Below are positions 43,186 through 52,714 of a stretch of DNA of 64,000 nt, piece by piece. Positions within the stretch are counted from its first letter, which is position 1; every line of letters begins with the position of its first letter. The stretch is taken from positions 10,149 to 74,148 of the forward strand of contig CAKRIL010000012.1 in the NCBI GenBank assembly GCA_934343915.1, read 5' to 3'. Both the position numbers and the translations under genes were made by a program. The notes below the pieces were generated by a model. It made no database searches. It saw nothing but the letters and a program-made list of their open reading frames with translations, and was not told the origin of the DNA. The stretch is from an uncultured Lachnospiraceae bacterium (lineage in GTDB: Bacteria; Bacillota; Clostridia; Lachnospirales; Lachnospiraceae).

Positions 43186-44010
43186 TTATATTCCCGGCAT
43201 GCTTCCCTGCATCCCCTGAGCTTCCTCGTCATATTTTTTCCTGAGCTTGGAGAGCTCGTCGTCGGTCTTAAGAATCTCAACCTCGCCGAGATTGTACTTG
43301 TGACCGTTGGATTCAAGGAAACGGTACGCAATCATGAAGGATATATCATCGAAGTTCGTCATATATGTGTTATTGATGTGGCTTATGTCCCATGCCGGAG
43401 TGTTGTAATCCGTCAGGTCGATGGAGCGGAATATCTGGTCGAAGGAGTCGAGACAGATGCGCTTCTGCTGAGCCATATCAGAGGATACGGTCTGTACGTT
43501 GAATACCTTCAAGTATACGCGGAGCCATCCGCCGATAGGAGCCTTGAACCACTGGTGGATGGTCTGGTATTCTCTCTGCATTGAGAGGATTAAGTATTCC
43601 CAGTCGGTCGAGATGTAGGATGCGTCAACTATGGTCTGAATCTGCGAGGAGGTGAGACATAAGTTGTACTTGTTGTTGAATTTTTCAACAATCTTAAGTC
43701 TCTTCGGAACGGCATTCGGAAGCTGTTCTGAACGAGGAATTGCTTCATCGCGTGAACGTTTTACCTCCTTAGCTGCCTGCTGACCGCCGCCAGATATGCC
43801 CTTGATTGCTTTAAATATGAAATATATAGGAAGTGCAATGGTTCCGACAATAACCGAGAGTGCGAAAAGACTGCTCGATGTATTGGAAAGAATAAGACCG
43901 GCGATTATTAAGGCTATAAGCTTTTTGTGCCGTCTTACTTTGTCAAAAATCTTCGGATTATTGCGCGCGTATGCAAAGTACCATATCAAGAAAAATACTA
44001 TAATTCCCAT
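43186..44010 (-). CDS. Hypothetical membrane-anchored protein
   Basis: 274-residue protein I cannot assign. Two or three hydrophobic helices lie in the first 80 residues (IIVFFLIWYFAYA, LIALIIAGLIL, FALSVIVGTIALPIYFIF). A long cytoplasmic part with a basic, Gln/Arg-rich linker and aromatic-rich helices follows (about 115-230). A Met/Gly-rich tail ends in GMQGSMPGI. The ATG at 44010 is preferred because GGGAGG lies seven bases upstream. It is transcribed in the same direction as the DUF975 gene, about 110 bases downstream of it, so the two may be co-transcribed. Confidence 0.6.
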   Translation of the reverse strand: MGIIVFFLIWYFAYARNNPKIFDKVRRHKKLIALIIAGLILSNTSSSLFALSVIVGTIALPIYFIFKAIKGISGGGQQAAKEVKRSRDEAIPRSEQLPNAVPKRLKIVEKFNNKYNLCLTSSQIQTIVDASYISTDWEYLILSMQREYQTIHQWFKAPIGGWLRVYLKVFNVQTVSSDMAQQKRICLDSFDQIFRSIDLTDYNTPAWDISHINNTYMTNFDDISFMIAYRFLESNGHKYNLGEVEILKTDDELSKLRKKYDEEAQGMQGSMPGI

Positions 44011-44119
44011 TATTTCCTCCCTCACCGCAGAATGTGCAGATTACAGCAGACTGCGTTATAGCGTGAGTACAACCCACTTATTATAAAGATTATCACTCAA
44101 AAATATATTTGTAAAGATG

Positions 44120-44917
44120 TTAGTTTTCAGAACGGTTGTTGTATTCCGATTTTATACGAAGGGCTATGTTGGCAAGGCATGCGTCGTAGTACGGTGCAAC
44201 GAAAACTATGTAAGCAAGTCCGCTTGTCACTGCGGCGAATATAAGCCAGCCTATGAAGGAAAGGTTGAGCACGAATACGTTGAGCTTATTGCCGTCCATC
44301 ATTTCGCGGCTTTTGCTGAACACCTCATGCCTGTCAATGTCAGGGTTCTCGGCAAGAAGATATGGAACCATGAAGGTTTCATAGCTTTTTATCGCACCCG
44401 GAATTATGAACAGAAGTGACCACAAAAATACTTTAAGATGTCTTAAAAACTGTATGAGCAGTACATTGAGATAATTCTGCTTAAAGCCCAAAAGCAGCGT
44501 GCGGTATTTCGGTTCCGTGTAATGTGCATCCATGTAGAATCGGTTGGCACCGACCTCGAACGGATATACAACAAAGAAATTGTAGATAAGCCTTACAAGA
44601 TATGATACAACCATTGCAAGAGCGAATCTTTTTAGCATTGCCATGTATGCAGCGTAGCCGACAGACTCTGCAAGAGAGTGGAAATTGTTGTAGATATTGT
44701 TAAATATATCATTGGGCGACGCACCGGAGAGAATTGTCTGATAGAACTGTTCGGTGTCAAAGGCACTCTCAACCTGCATGGTTCCGTCCAATACATAATT
44801 AAATACAAGAAGGATTCCGGTGCCGGTTATGAAGCTTGCAGCCGCACAGCGGAAAAAATATGAACCAAGAACACGTCTGGCAGCCTTCTTGATGCTTGAT
44901 ATCGGATGATTGTACAT
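44120..44917 (-). CDS. DUF975 family integral membrane protein
   Basis: 265-residue polytopic membrane protein. The DUF975 pattern is present: an N-terminal amphipathic segment SSIKKAARRVLGSYFF, several helices, and a central FEVGANRFYMDAHYTEPKY. This is followed by FIIPGAIKSYETFMVPYLLAENPDI and SREMMDGNKLNVFVL. Such proteins are common and uncharacterised in Firmicutes. The ATG at 44917 follows GGAG. Confidence 0.85.
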   Translation of the reverse strand: MYNHPISSIKKAARRVLGSYFFRCAAASFITGTGILLVFNYVLDGTMQVESAFDTEQFYQTILSGASPNDIFNNIYNNFHSLAESVGYAAYMAMLKRFALAMVVSYLVRLIYNFFVVYPFEVGANRFYMDAHYTEPKYRTLLLGFKQNYLNVLLIQFLRHLKVFLWSLLFIIPGAIKSYETFMVPYLLAENPDIDRHEVFSKSREMMDGNKLNVFVLNLSFIGWLIFAAVTSGLAYIVFVAPYYDACLANIALRIKSEYNNRSEN

Positions 44918-45028
44918 AATTAACTCCTTAAATATGCCGTTTATCGAATATTATATTATATGGCAGTGATAAATTCAAGTTTTATATGGAAATGTAAGGT
45001 AAAATGCAATGCGGAGAGAAAATTGAGA

Positions 45029-45057
45029 TTGACACCAAGTTTCGGTTATGATAATAT
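45029..45057 (+). promoter_or_regulatory. Promoter of the XRE regulator gene
   Basis: The -35 TTGACA (45029-45034) is followed after 17 bases by TAATAT (45052-45057). About 60 bases of leader precede the ATG at 45119. Confidence 0.55.
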
Positions 45058-45118
45058 AGTTTAATCCTAAATGATACGGGAATATTTTGGCTTTATGCGA
45101 ATGAAAATGGAGGAAATT

Positions 45119-45424
45119 ATGGCTAAGAACATAACAAATGAAGCAGCACAGGTATCTGCTGACAAGAAGACAGCTAAGAACAACAATAAGAAGCAGGTTG
45201 AGAACGTACAGCTCGAGACAAGAAAGGAGCTTATAGAGCAGCTTATACGTTATCGTAAGTCCAAGAAGATTACTCAGGCTGACATTTCTGAGATTACAGG
45301 TATTCAGAGACCTAACATCAGCCGTCTTGAGAGCGGTAAGTATAATCCTACTCTTGATATGATAGTTCGTGTTGCGGACAGCATAGGACTTGAGGTTGAG
45401 ATTACACTTAAGGAGAAGAAGTAA
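45119..45424 (+). CDS. XRE-family HTH regulator
   Basis: 101-residue protein. A polar, Lys/Asn/Gln-rich N-terminus (about 1-40) precedes one Cro/CI-type helix-turn-helix: LIRYRKSKKITQADISEITG, QRPNISRLESGKYNPTLDMI, ending VEITLKEKK. GGAGG lies just upstream of the ATG at 45119; an ATG 48 bases earlier is less likely. The arrangement resembles solitary antitoxin-like regulators of the HigA type, but no toxin gene is adjacent. Targets are unknown. Confidence 0.8.
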   Translation: MAKNITNEAAQVSADKKTAKNNNKKQVENVQLETRKELIEQLIRYRKSKKITQADISEITGIQRPNISRLESGKYNPTLDMIVRVADSIGLEVEITLKEKK

Positions 45425-45511
45425 TATCATAATATTATTGGGACGAATTGAATAATATTATAGAAACTATAATCAGATACATTTGATGGAGTGTATCGGG
45501 GGAGACTTGAA

Positions 45512-46444
45512 ATGAACAGAGTGTTAGTTAGCGGCGGAGCGGGCTTTTTAGGGTCACATCTTTGTGAGCGTCTGCTTAATGATGGAAATTATGTTATCTG
45601 TATGGATAATCTTTTTACCGGAAGTAAGGAGAATATTGAAAACATGCTTTCAAATCCGAATTTTGAATTTGTCTGTCATGATGTAATTGAGCCTTTTTAT
45701 GCCGATGTGGACATGATATACAATCTTGCGTGTCCTGCCAGTCCTCCGCATTATCAGTATGACCCGATTAAGACTGCTAAGACGAGTGTGTTCGGAGTAA
45801 TCAATATGCTGGGACTTGCGAAGCACTGTCATGCGAGAATATTGCAGGCAAGCACCAGCGAGGTATACGGAGACCCGCTGGTTCATCCGCAGCCGGAGAG
45901 TTACAGGGGCAATGTCAACACAATAGGAATCCGTTCGTGTTATGATGAAGGCAAGAGAATGGCGGAGACACTGTTCTTTGACTATCACAGACAGCATGAT
46001 GTGGATATCAAGGTTATCCGTATATTTAATACATACGGTCCGAGAATGAATCCTGCCGATGGAAGAGTAGTATCGAATTTCATTGTACAGGCGCTTAAGG
46101 GTGAGGATATTACCATATATGGTGACGGCACACAGACGAGAAGCTTCTGCTATGTTGATGACCTTATAGAGGGAATGGTGCGGATGATGAATTCGAGAGA
46201 TGGATTTACCGGCCCTGTGAATCTCGGTAATCCGGGAGAATTCACTATGAGGCAGCTTGCAGAGCTTGTTCTTTCAGCGACAGGAAGCAGTTCGAAGCTT
46301 GTATACAGGGAACTGCCGTCTGATGACCCTGCTCAGAGAAAGCCGGTCATTGACCTTGCTATGAAGGAGCTTGACTGGAAGCCGACTATTAAGCTGGAGG
46401 ATGGTCTTAAGAAGACAATAGAGTATTTTAAGACAATTATATAA
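45512..46444 (+). CDS. UDP-glucuronate decarboxylase / SDR-type nucleotide-sugar enzyme
   Basis: 310-residue extended short-chain dehydrogenase. The NAD-binding SGGAGFLGSHL is at the N-terminus and the catalytic Y-x3-K is in SCYDEGKRMAE (Tyr144, Lys148). FNTYGPRMNPADGRVVSNF and YGDGTQTRSFCYVDDLIEG are characteristic of UDP-xylose synthases, which convert UDP-glucuronate to UDP-xylose in the cytoplasm. The ATG at 45512 follows GGGGGAGA. The next gene, a flippase, starts directly after the stop codon, so both probably serve a surface polysaccharide; glycosyltransferases are not in this cluster. Confidence 0.85.
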   Translation: MNRVLVSGGAGFLGSHLCERLLNDGNYVICMDNLFTGSKENIENMLSNPNFEFVCHDVIEPFYADVDMIYNLACPASPPHYQYDPIKTAKTSVFGVINMLGLAKHCHARILQASTSEVYGDPLVHPQPESYRGNVNTIGIRSCYDEGKRMAETLFFDYHRQHDVDIKVIRIFNTYGPRMNPADGRVVSNFIVQALKGEDITIYGDGTQTRSFCYVDDLIEGMVRMMNSRDGFTGPVNLGNPGEFTMRQLAELVLSATGSSSKLVYRELPSDDPAQRKPVIDLAMKELDWKPTIKLEDGLKKTIEYFKTII

Positions 46445-47875
46445 ATGAAGCAGGAAAAGAGAATTTTAAGGAATATATTATATGCCTTTGCGGCGCAGGG
46501 AATATCACTTCTTCTGAGTGTGCTGACTTCGCTCATTCTCCCGAAGTTCTTTGACAAGGCGAATTACGGATACTGGTCGCTTTTTCTGTTCTATACAGGA
46601 TACACAGGCTTTTTCCATTTCGGACTTAATGATGGTGTATATCTTAAGATTGGCGGAATAGAGTATGCCGATATGGATAAGAAGCTTTTAGGAGCACAGT
46701 TCAGATTCGGAGCATTGTTCCAGAGCATAATCGGAATCGGCATTGTTTTGTGGGCGGTACTGGCAGGCAACAGTGCAGATGCACAGTTTGTGTTCATAAT
46801 GACTGCAGTGTACATGCTTTTATACAACCTAACCTTATATCTTGGCTGTATATTTCAGGCAGCCAACGAGACAAGATTGTATTCAATGTCAGTCATGATT
46901 GACAAGATTGTGTTCATGGCGGCGATACTTGCGCTTTTTGTTCTTAAGAGCAGTGATTATAAGGTGTATGTATGGCTGTATATGGCTGCTAAGCTGTGTG
47001 CGATGATTTATTGCGTGTATAAGGGACGGGAGGTAGTGTTCGCGGGAAGAATACCGATGAGCGATACCGTAAAAGAAACCTTGGACAGCATGAAGATAGG
47101 AATTAATCTGACGATTGCCAATATTGCGAGCAATCTCATTTTGGGCGGAGGCCGCTTCATAATCGACAGATATTGGGGAATCGAGGACTTCGGAGAGGTG
47201 TCGTTCTCTCTTACGCTTACTAATTTTTTTCTGTTATTTGTTTCGCAGATTTCGATGGTACTGTTTCCTGCACTCAGACAGATTGATGAGAAGAGACAGA
47301 AGGAGCTTTTTGACATGTCTAAGCATGTGCTTAATGTAATTCTTCCTGTCGTGTTTTTGGCGTACATTCCGGCGAAGGAGCTGTTAAGGCTGTGGCTTCC
47401 GCAGTATGAGGTCAGCCTTGCATACATGGCAATACTGCTTCCGATGTGCATTTTTGACGGTAAGATGAATCTTGTATGTGCGACATATTTTAAGGTACTC
47501 CGCAAGGAGCGTTTTTTATTGTGTGTCAATCTGTTTTCAATGGCATTAAGCGTGTGCTTATGCCTGCTTGGAGCATACGGGCTTCACAGCATAGATGCAA
47601 TCATACTGTTTATGGTGTGTGCGATTGGTGTGAGATACTTTATTTCACAGATTTTCCTGGAGAAGCTGCTTGGCGATGCACAAGGGCAGAATAAGGTGAG
47701 AGCCGGAATGTTCGAAGAAATGGTGCTTGTCGTATTGTGCGCATATGTGTGCTGGAAGCTTCCTTCGTTTGCGGCATTTGTGATAGCAGCGGTAGCATAT
47801 GCGGTATATCTTGTGCTTAACAGGACAAGCGTGGTATACCTTTTGGGAATGGTTAAGGCAAAGGTGAAAAAATAA
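46445..47875 (+). CDS. Polysaccharide flippase (MOP superfamily, PST-like)
   Basis: 476-residue protein with about 12-14 membrane helices, beginning ILRNILYAFAAQGISLLLSV and the LPKFFDKANYGYWSLF segment typical of Wzx/PST oligosaccharide transporters. It moves lipid-linked sugar units across the membrane. Its ATG follows the decarboxylase stop with no gap, indicating translational coupling. Without neighbouring glycosyltransferases the polymer is unknown. Confidence 0.88.
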   Translation: MKQEKRILRNILYAFAAQGISLLLSVLTSLILPKFFDKANYGYWSLFLFYTGYTGFFHFGLNDGVYLKIGGIEYADMDKKLLGAQFRFGALFQSIIGIGIVLWAVLAGNSADAQFVFIMTAVYMLLYNLTLYLGCIFQAANETRLYSMSVMIDKIVFMAAILALFVLKSSDYKVYVWLYMAAKLCAMIYCVYKGREVVFAGRIPMSDTVKETLDSMKIGINLTIANIASNLILGGGRFIIDRYWGIEDFGEVSFSLTLTNFFLLFVSQISMVLFPALRQIDEKRQKELFDMSKHVLNVILPVVFLAYIPAKELLRLWLPQYEVSLAYMAILLPMCIFDGKMNLVCATYFKVLRKERFLLCVNLFSMALSVCLCLLGAYGLHSIDAIILFMVCAIGVRYFISQIFLEKLLGDAQGQNKVRAGMFEEMVLVVLCAYVCWKLPSFAAFVIAAVAYAVYLVLNRTSVVYLLGMVKAKVKK

Positions 47876-47915
47876 CTATATAATGAATAATGATAGGGAA
47901 TACGGGAGGTAGCAT

Positions 47916-48974
47916 ATGAGTATTATCAGGGAGATTTTCGGTCATGACGGCAAGGGTGAGAATGTATATTCTTATACGATCACCAATGACAATGGCATGA
48001 TGGTAAGAGTTATCGAGATGGGAGCAGCCATACAGGCTGTTGAGACTGCTGACAGGGACGGAAATTATGCGGATGTTGTTCTTGGATATGATAATGTCAA
48101 GCAGTATGAGACAGCGAACGGCGATAACTTAGGTGTTGTTGTAGGACGTAATGCCAACAGAATCAAGGATGGCAGATTCGTGATTAAGGGCAAGGTATAT
48201 CAGCTTGCAAAGAATGACGGAGAGAATAACCTTCACAGCGGTCCGAATGGTTACAGCAGCCGCAGATGGAACAGTGAGATTGTCGAGGATGAGAGAGGAC
48301 AGGCGGTAAGATTCTCTCTTGTGAGTCCGTCAGGGGATCAGGGAATGCCCGGAGAGCTTGACATCAATGTGACATATGTTCTCACGGAGGACAACAGCTT
48401 AATTCTCGATTATGAGGGTGTTGCGGGCGACGATACGATTGTTAATCCTACGAACCATTCATACTTTAATCTCGCAGGTCATAATTCAGGAACGGTATAT
48501 GACCAGAAGATATGGCTTGATGCTGATGAGTTCACACCTTCGGATTCAGGGCTTATTCCTACGGGTGAGTACAGAAGCGTCAAGGGCACGCCTATGGACT
48601 TTACGACACCTAAGGCAATAGGACAGGATATAGGTGCTGATTATGAGCCGCTTATACTTGCGGGAGGCTATGACCATAACTTTGTATTGAAGAATAATGG
48701 CGAGGTTGAGCTTGCGGGAAGCCTTTACGATGAGAAGAGCGGCAGATATATGGAAGTGTACACTCAGATGCCGGGCTTGCAGATATACACAGGTAATTTT
48801 CTTACAGGCAAGTCAAGAGGCAAGGACGACTGCTATTATGAAAAGCGCGGCGGAGTATGCTTTGAGAGCCAGTTCTTCCCTGATTCGGTCAACAACATGG
48901 CTTTTGAGTCACCTGTTGTACAGGCAGGGGTTCCTTTTGATTATGTTACGGTATATAAGTTTTCGGTAAAGTAA
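47916..48974 (+). CDS. galM: Aldose 1-epimerase (galactose mutarotase)
   Basis: 352-residue enzyme interconverting alpha and beta anomers of galactose or glucose. Family features are ENNLHSGPNGYSSRRW, a TNHSYFNLAGH histidine motif near the middle, GGYDHNFVL and GLQIYTGNF. There is no signal peptide, so it is cytoplasmic. GGGAGG precedes the ATG. It would feed beta-galactose from the GH2 enzyme at 28 kb into the Leloir pathway. No galK or galT is adjacent. The metH module begins 34 bases later. Confidence 0.92.
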   Translation: MSIIREIFGHDGKGENVYSYTITNDNGMMVRVIEMGAAIQAVETADRDGNYADVVLGYDNVKQYETANGDNLGVVVGRNANRIKDGRFVIKGKVYQLAKNDGENNLHSGPNGYSSRRWNSEIVEDERGQAVRFSLVSPSGDQGMPGELDINVTYVLTEDNSLILDYEGVAGDDTIVNPTNHSYFNLAGHNSGTVYDQKIWLDADEFTPSDSGLIPTGEYRSVKGTPMDFTTPKAIGQDIGADYEPLILAGGYDHNFVLKNNGEVELAGSLYDEKSGRYMEVYTQMPGLQIYTGNFLTGKSRGKDDCYYEKRGGVCFESQFFPDSVNNMAFESPVVQAGVPFDYVTVYKFSVK

Positions 48975-49008
48975 TAAGTAAAATATTCAGGAAGCAGTTA
49001 TTATTATA

Positions 49009-49683
49009 ATGAAGCTTGATACAATTAATACATCTGAGGCGTTTCGCTATCTGGGCTATGGCTCGTCCGTTCCTGATGAGAAAATACTTGCGGTAGCAGA
49101 CGAATGCGAAAAGAAGCTTCTTGCGGCGATTGATGCCAAGTATACATATAAATATTTTGAAATAGACCGGCACAGCGAAGAGGGGATTACACTTGTTGGA
49201 ACCTCACTTTTGCTGTGCGGTTCTTCAATAGCGGAACATCTTAACGGATGTGATGGTGTTGTACTGCTTGCGGCAACGTTGTCAGGCGGTGTGGACAGGC
49301 TTATAAGGCAGTTGTCAGTCAGAAGCATGACCTGTGCCGTCGTGACGGACAGTATGGCATCGGCGGCGATAGAGCAGGTGTGTGATGCGGCTGAGGCAGA
49401 GATTATTAAGGAGTTCGCAGGAAGGTACACAACATGGCGGTTCAGTCCCGGCTACGGAGATTTTCCGCTTGAGATACAGAGAATGTTCCTTGATGTGCTC
49501 TCGGCACCGAAAAGAATCGGTGTCAATGTGACGGAGGGCGGTCTTATGGCACCATGCAAGTCCGTTACGGCGGTTATAGGAGTATCGGATAAAGAGATTG
49601 AGAAAAGAAGACGCGGATGCAGTGTATGTGCCATGAGAGAGCACTGTGCATTCAGGAAGAAAGGTGAGCATTGTGGAGTTTAA
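49009..49683 (+). CDS. Methionine synthase activation domain protein (stand-alone)
   Basis: 224-residue protein corresponding to the C-terminal reactivation domain of cobalamin-dependent methionine synthase. TTWRFSPGYGDFPLEIQ, then GVNVTEGGLMAPCKSVTAVI, matches the R-x-SPGYG SAM-binding core. It donates a methyl group from S-adenosylmethionine to oxidised B12 in MetH. The C-terminus has a Cys cluster, GCSVCAMREHCAFRKK, that may bind metal. The downstream metH lacks this domain and overlaps this gene by 11 bases, so the two are coupled halves. Confidence 0.9.
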   Translation: MKLDTINTSEAFRYLGYGSSVPDEKILAVADECEKKLLAAIDAKYTYKYFEIDRHSEEGITLVGTSLLLCGSSIAEHLNGCDGVVLLAATLSGGVDRLIRQLSVRSMTCAVVTDSMASAAIEQVCDAAEAEIIKEFAGRYTTWRFSPGYGDFPLEIQRMFLDVLSAPKRIGVNVTEGGLMAPCKSVTAVIGVSDKEIEKRRRGCSVCAMREHCAFRKKGEHCGV

Positions 49684-52090
49684 GACATTGTTGAAAAAGA
49701 AGAATAAGTTGAATAAGAAGTACATATTATTGGATGGTGCTATGGGCACAATGCTTCAGGCATCAGGTCTTAAGCTTGGACAGATACCGGAGGTGCTTTC
49801 CTTTACCAATGAAGAGCTGCTGATAAATATACACAGACAGTATGTTGAGAGTGGTTCGGATATAATATATACCAATACCTTCGGCGGCAACAGATACAAG
49901 CTTGAGGGCTGCGGCTATACCGTAGAGCAGGTCATTAAGAAGGGAATAGAGAATGCCAGAAGAGCATGCGAGGGAACTGACTGCATGACAGCGCTTGATA
50001 TAGGGCCAATCGGTAAGCTTGTTGAGCCTACCGGAGACCTTAAGTTCGAGGAGGCATATGATATATACAGAGAACAGATTATTGCGGGAAGGGATGCAGA
50101 CCTTGTAGTGTTCGAGACCATGACAGACCTGCTTGAGCTTAAGGCAGCCGTGCTTGCTGCCAAGGAAAATTCAGATCTTCCGATTATCTGTACAATGACA
50201 TTTGAGCAGAATATGAGAACCTTCACGGGCTGCCAGGTGTCAGCTATGGCACTCACGATGGAGGGACTTGGTGTTGATGCGCTTGGTGTCAACTGTTCGC
50301 TCGGACCGGATGAGCTGTATGCCGTTGTGGAGGAGCTTGGAAGGTACACGAGACTTCCTCTTGTTGTTAAGCCTAACGCCGGACTTCCTGACCCGGTTAC
50401 TAATGAGTACAATGTAAGGCCCGGAGAATTTGCCGCAAAGATGGCAAAGATGGCATCAATAGGTGCGACAATTATGGGAGGCTGCTGCGGAACAAGCCCT
50501 GCATATATTGCAGAGCTAAAAAAGGCACTTGACGGTGCGGATTTCATAAGAAAAGAGACAGAGTATGCCTCGGCGGTATGCTCTGCAAGCAATACGGTTG
50601 TAATTAATCAGCCGAGAATTATCGGAGAGCGAATCAACCCTACGGGAAAGAAGCTGTTCAAGCAGGCTCTTAAGGAGCATAATCTTGATTATATAATGAA
50701 TCAGGCACTTGAGCAGATTGACGGTGGAGCGGAGATTCTTGATGTCAATGTCGGACTTCCTGAGATTGATGAGAAGGATATGATGGTTGATGCCATCAGG
50801 GCGATTCAGTCGGTGTGCGACGTTCCTCTTCAGATTGACAGCACAATTCCGGAGGTTTTGGAGGCAGGACTAAGAATATACTGCGGCAAGCCGATTGTGA
50901 ATTCAGTCAACGGCGAGGAGAATTCGCTCAATAATGTGCTTCCGCTTGTTAAAAAGTACGGTGCATGTGTTGTAGGACTCACACTTGATGAGAACGGTAT
51001 ACCTAAGACTGCACCTGAGCGTGTCGCTATTGCGAAGAAGATTCTTGACAGAGCACTTGAAATGGGAATACCTAAGGAGAATGTATTCATAGACTGCCTT
51101 ACACTCACGGCATCTGCGGAGCAGGATGGCGTTATGGAGACACTTAATGCGCTTCATACAGTCAGATATGAGCTCGGACTTAATACGGTTCTCGGTGTAT
51201 CCAACATATCATTCGGACTTCCTTACAGGGAGCTTGTGAATCAGAACTTCCTTGCGATGGCACTTACCTACGGGCTTACGCTGCCTATAATTAATCCTAA
51301 CGTGGTGTCCATGACGGGAGCTGTCCGTTCATACAGACTGCTTACCGGAATTGACCGCAATTCCATGGATTATATTCAGGCTTACAATGGTTATACACCG
51401 GCTAAGTCTGCGAAGGCAGAGAAAGCACCGGCAGCACAGTCGGGAACAGCGAATGTTGATGCACCTGAGAAGGGCACCCTTGCTTATGCCGTTGAGAACG
51501 GACTTAAGAATGAGGGCGCAAGGCTCACGGCTGAGATGCTTGAACACATGGAGGCACTCGACATCATCAACGGAACACTCATTCCCGCACTTGACCGTAT
51601 CGGAAAGAACTTTGAGAAGGGCAAGGTATTCCTTCCACAGCTCATTCTTGCGGCTGAGGTTACGCAGAGCTCGTTTGAGGTAATCAAGAAGAAGCTTGCG
51701 GCAGACAATAAGACACCTGTAAGCAAGGGAAAGATTATAATGGCGACGGTCAAGGGTGATGTACATGACATTGGAAAGAATATTGTCAAGGTAATCCTTG
51801 AAAATTACGGATATACAGTAATCGACCTTGGAAAAGATGTCGATTATATGACAGTTGTGAATGCTGCTATTGAGCACAAGGCGAAGCTTGTAGGTCTGTC
51901 GGCACTTATGACAACAACTCTTGTCAGCATGGAAAAGACGATACAGCTTTTGAGAGAGTACAAGGTTGACTGTAAGGTCGTTGTCGGCGGAGCAGTGCTC
52001 ACGCCTGAGTATGCCAAGCAGATTGGTGCGGACTACTATGCCAAGGATGCGATGGATACGGTTGCGGCAGCAAGAGAAGTTTTAGGATAG
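49673..52090 (+). CDS. metH: Cobalamin-dependent methionine synthase without activation domain
   Basis: 805-residue enzyme making methionine from homocysteine and methyltetrahydrofolate. The homocysteine-binding domain (about 1-290) has zinc ligands in GVNCS and GGCCGT (Cys271, Cys272). The pterin-binding domain is about 305-580 (RINPTGKK). An Ala-rich linker leads to a helical B12 cap and the cobalamin domain, with DVHDIGKN, in which His698 is the lower ligand. It ends after the Rossmann domain; the activation domain is supplied by the preceding gene. The start is a GTG at 49673 with AAAGGTG upstream, overlapping that gene's end. Confidence 0.93.
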   Translation: MEFKTLLKKKNKLNKKYILLDGAMGTMLQASGLKLGQIPEVLSFTNEELLINIHRQYVESGSDIIYTNTFGGNRYKLEGCGYTVEQVIKKGIENARRACEGTDCMTALDIGPIGKLVEPTGDLKFEEAYDIYREQIIAGRDADLVVFETMTDLLELKAAVLAAKENSDLPIICTMTFEQNMRTFTGCQVSAMALTMEGLGVDALGVNCSLGPDELYAVVEELGRYTRLPLVVKPNAGLPDPVTNEYNVRPGEFAAKMAKMASIGATIMGGCCGTSPAYIAELKKALDGADFIRKETEYASAVCSASNTVVINQPRIIGERINPTGKKLFKQALKEHNLDYIMNQALEQIDGGAEILDVNVGLPEIDEKDMMVDAIRAIQSVCDVPLQIDSTIPEVLEAGLRIYCGKPIVNSVNGEENSLNNVLPLVKKYGACVVGLTLDENGIPKTAPERVAIAKKILDRALEMGIPKENVFIDCLTLTASAEQDGVMETLNALHTVRYELGLNTVLGVSNISFGLPYRELVNQNFLAMALTYGLTLPIINPNVVSMTGAVRSYRLLTGIDRNSMDYIQAYNGYTPAKSAKAEKAPAAQSGTANVDAPEKGTLAYAVENGLKNEGARLTAEMLEHMEALDIINGTLIPALDRIGKNFEKGKVFLPQLILAAEVTQSSFEVIKKKLAADNKTPVSKGKIIMATVKGDVHDIGKNIVKVILENYGYTVIDLGKDVDYMTVVNAAIEHKAKLVGLSALMTTTLVSMEKTIQLLREYKVDCKVVVGGAVLTPEYAKQIGADYYAKDAMDTVAAAREVLG

Positions 52091-52121
52091 AGAAGATAAA
52101 GAATCGGAACAGGAAAATATC

Positions 52122-52706
52122 ATGAAAGAGAATCAGTTTTTTGCCATCATGGCTAGAATGAAGTACATAAACCGCTGGGGGCTTATGCGAAATACAAGAA
52201 CAGAGAATATATGTGAGCACAGTATGGATGTGGCAATGATTGCACATGCACTCGGTGTAATCAATAACGTGTATTACGGGGGAAATCTGAATCCTGACAG
52301 ACTTGCGCTTATGGGAATGTACCATGATGCGACTGAGATTATTACAGGAGATATGCCGACTCCCGTTAAGTACTACAATCCGCTTATACGCCATGCGTAT
52401 AAGGAGGTTGAGAGCGTTGCCAAGGATGAACTGCTCGAAGGACTTCCTGATGAGATGCGCCCGTATTATGACCCGATTATGCAGGATACGGAGAAGGAGG
52501 CTGTCATGTGGCTGTATGTCAAGGCTGCGGACAAGCTTTCAGCTCTTGTCAAGTGTATAGAGGAGCGCTCAATGGGAAATCAGGACTTCTGTAAGGCTGA
52601 GGAGACAACACTTGCATCAATCCTTGATATGAAGCTTCCGGAAGTGAATTTTTTCGTAGACCATTTTATTCCGGCTTATGGTCTTACGCTTGATGAGTCA
52701 AAATAG
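52122..52706 (+). CDS. HD-domain 5'-deoxynucleotidase (YfbR-like)
   Basis: 194-residue HD hydrolase. Metal ligands are seen in CEHSMDVAM (His), MYHDATEIITGD (HD pair) and a distal Asp in KAADKLSAL. RWGLMRNTRTENICEHS is the signature start of YfbR-type enzymes, which release phosphate from deoxynucleoside 5'-monophosphates. It is cytoplasmic. It is 31 bases after metH and 8 bases before topB, in one likely transcript of nucleotide and DNA functions. Confidence 0.88.
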   Translation: MKENQFFAIMARMKYINRWGLMRNTRTENICEHSMDVAMIAHALGVINNVYYGGNLNPDRLALMGMYHDATEIITGDMPTPVKYYNPLIRHAYKEVESVAKDELLEGLPDEMRPYYDPIMQDTEKEAVMWLYVKAADKLSALVKCIEERSMGNQDFCKAEETTLASILDMKLPEVNFFVDHFIPAYGLTLDESK

Positions 52707-52714
52707 AGGTATAC

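Noticed and set aside
45119..45424. Antitoxin of a toxin-antitoxin pair
   Set aside because: No toxin-sized gene is adjacent in the same direction; the neighbour is a sugar-nucleotide enzyme with its own spacing.
48975..49008. Cobalamin or SAM riboswitch controlling the metH module
   Set aside because: The space after galM is only 34 bases, too short for either aptamer.
49915..50592. Long minus-strand open frame inside metH
   Set aside because: It lies fully within a strongly supported gene in an antisense frame that avoids stops because of codon bias; Ser/Ala-rich with no motif. The same applies to the 225-codon minus frame at 22527-23204 inside an exporter gene.
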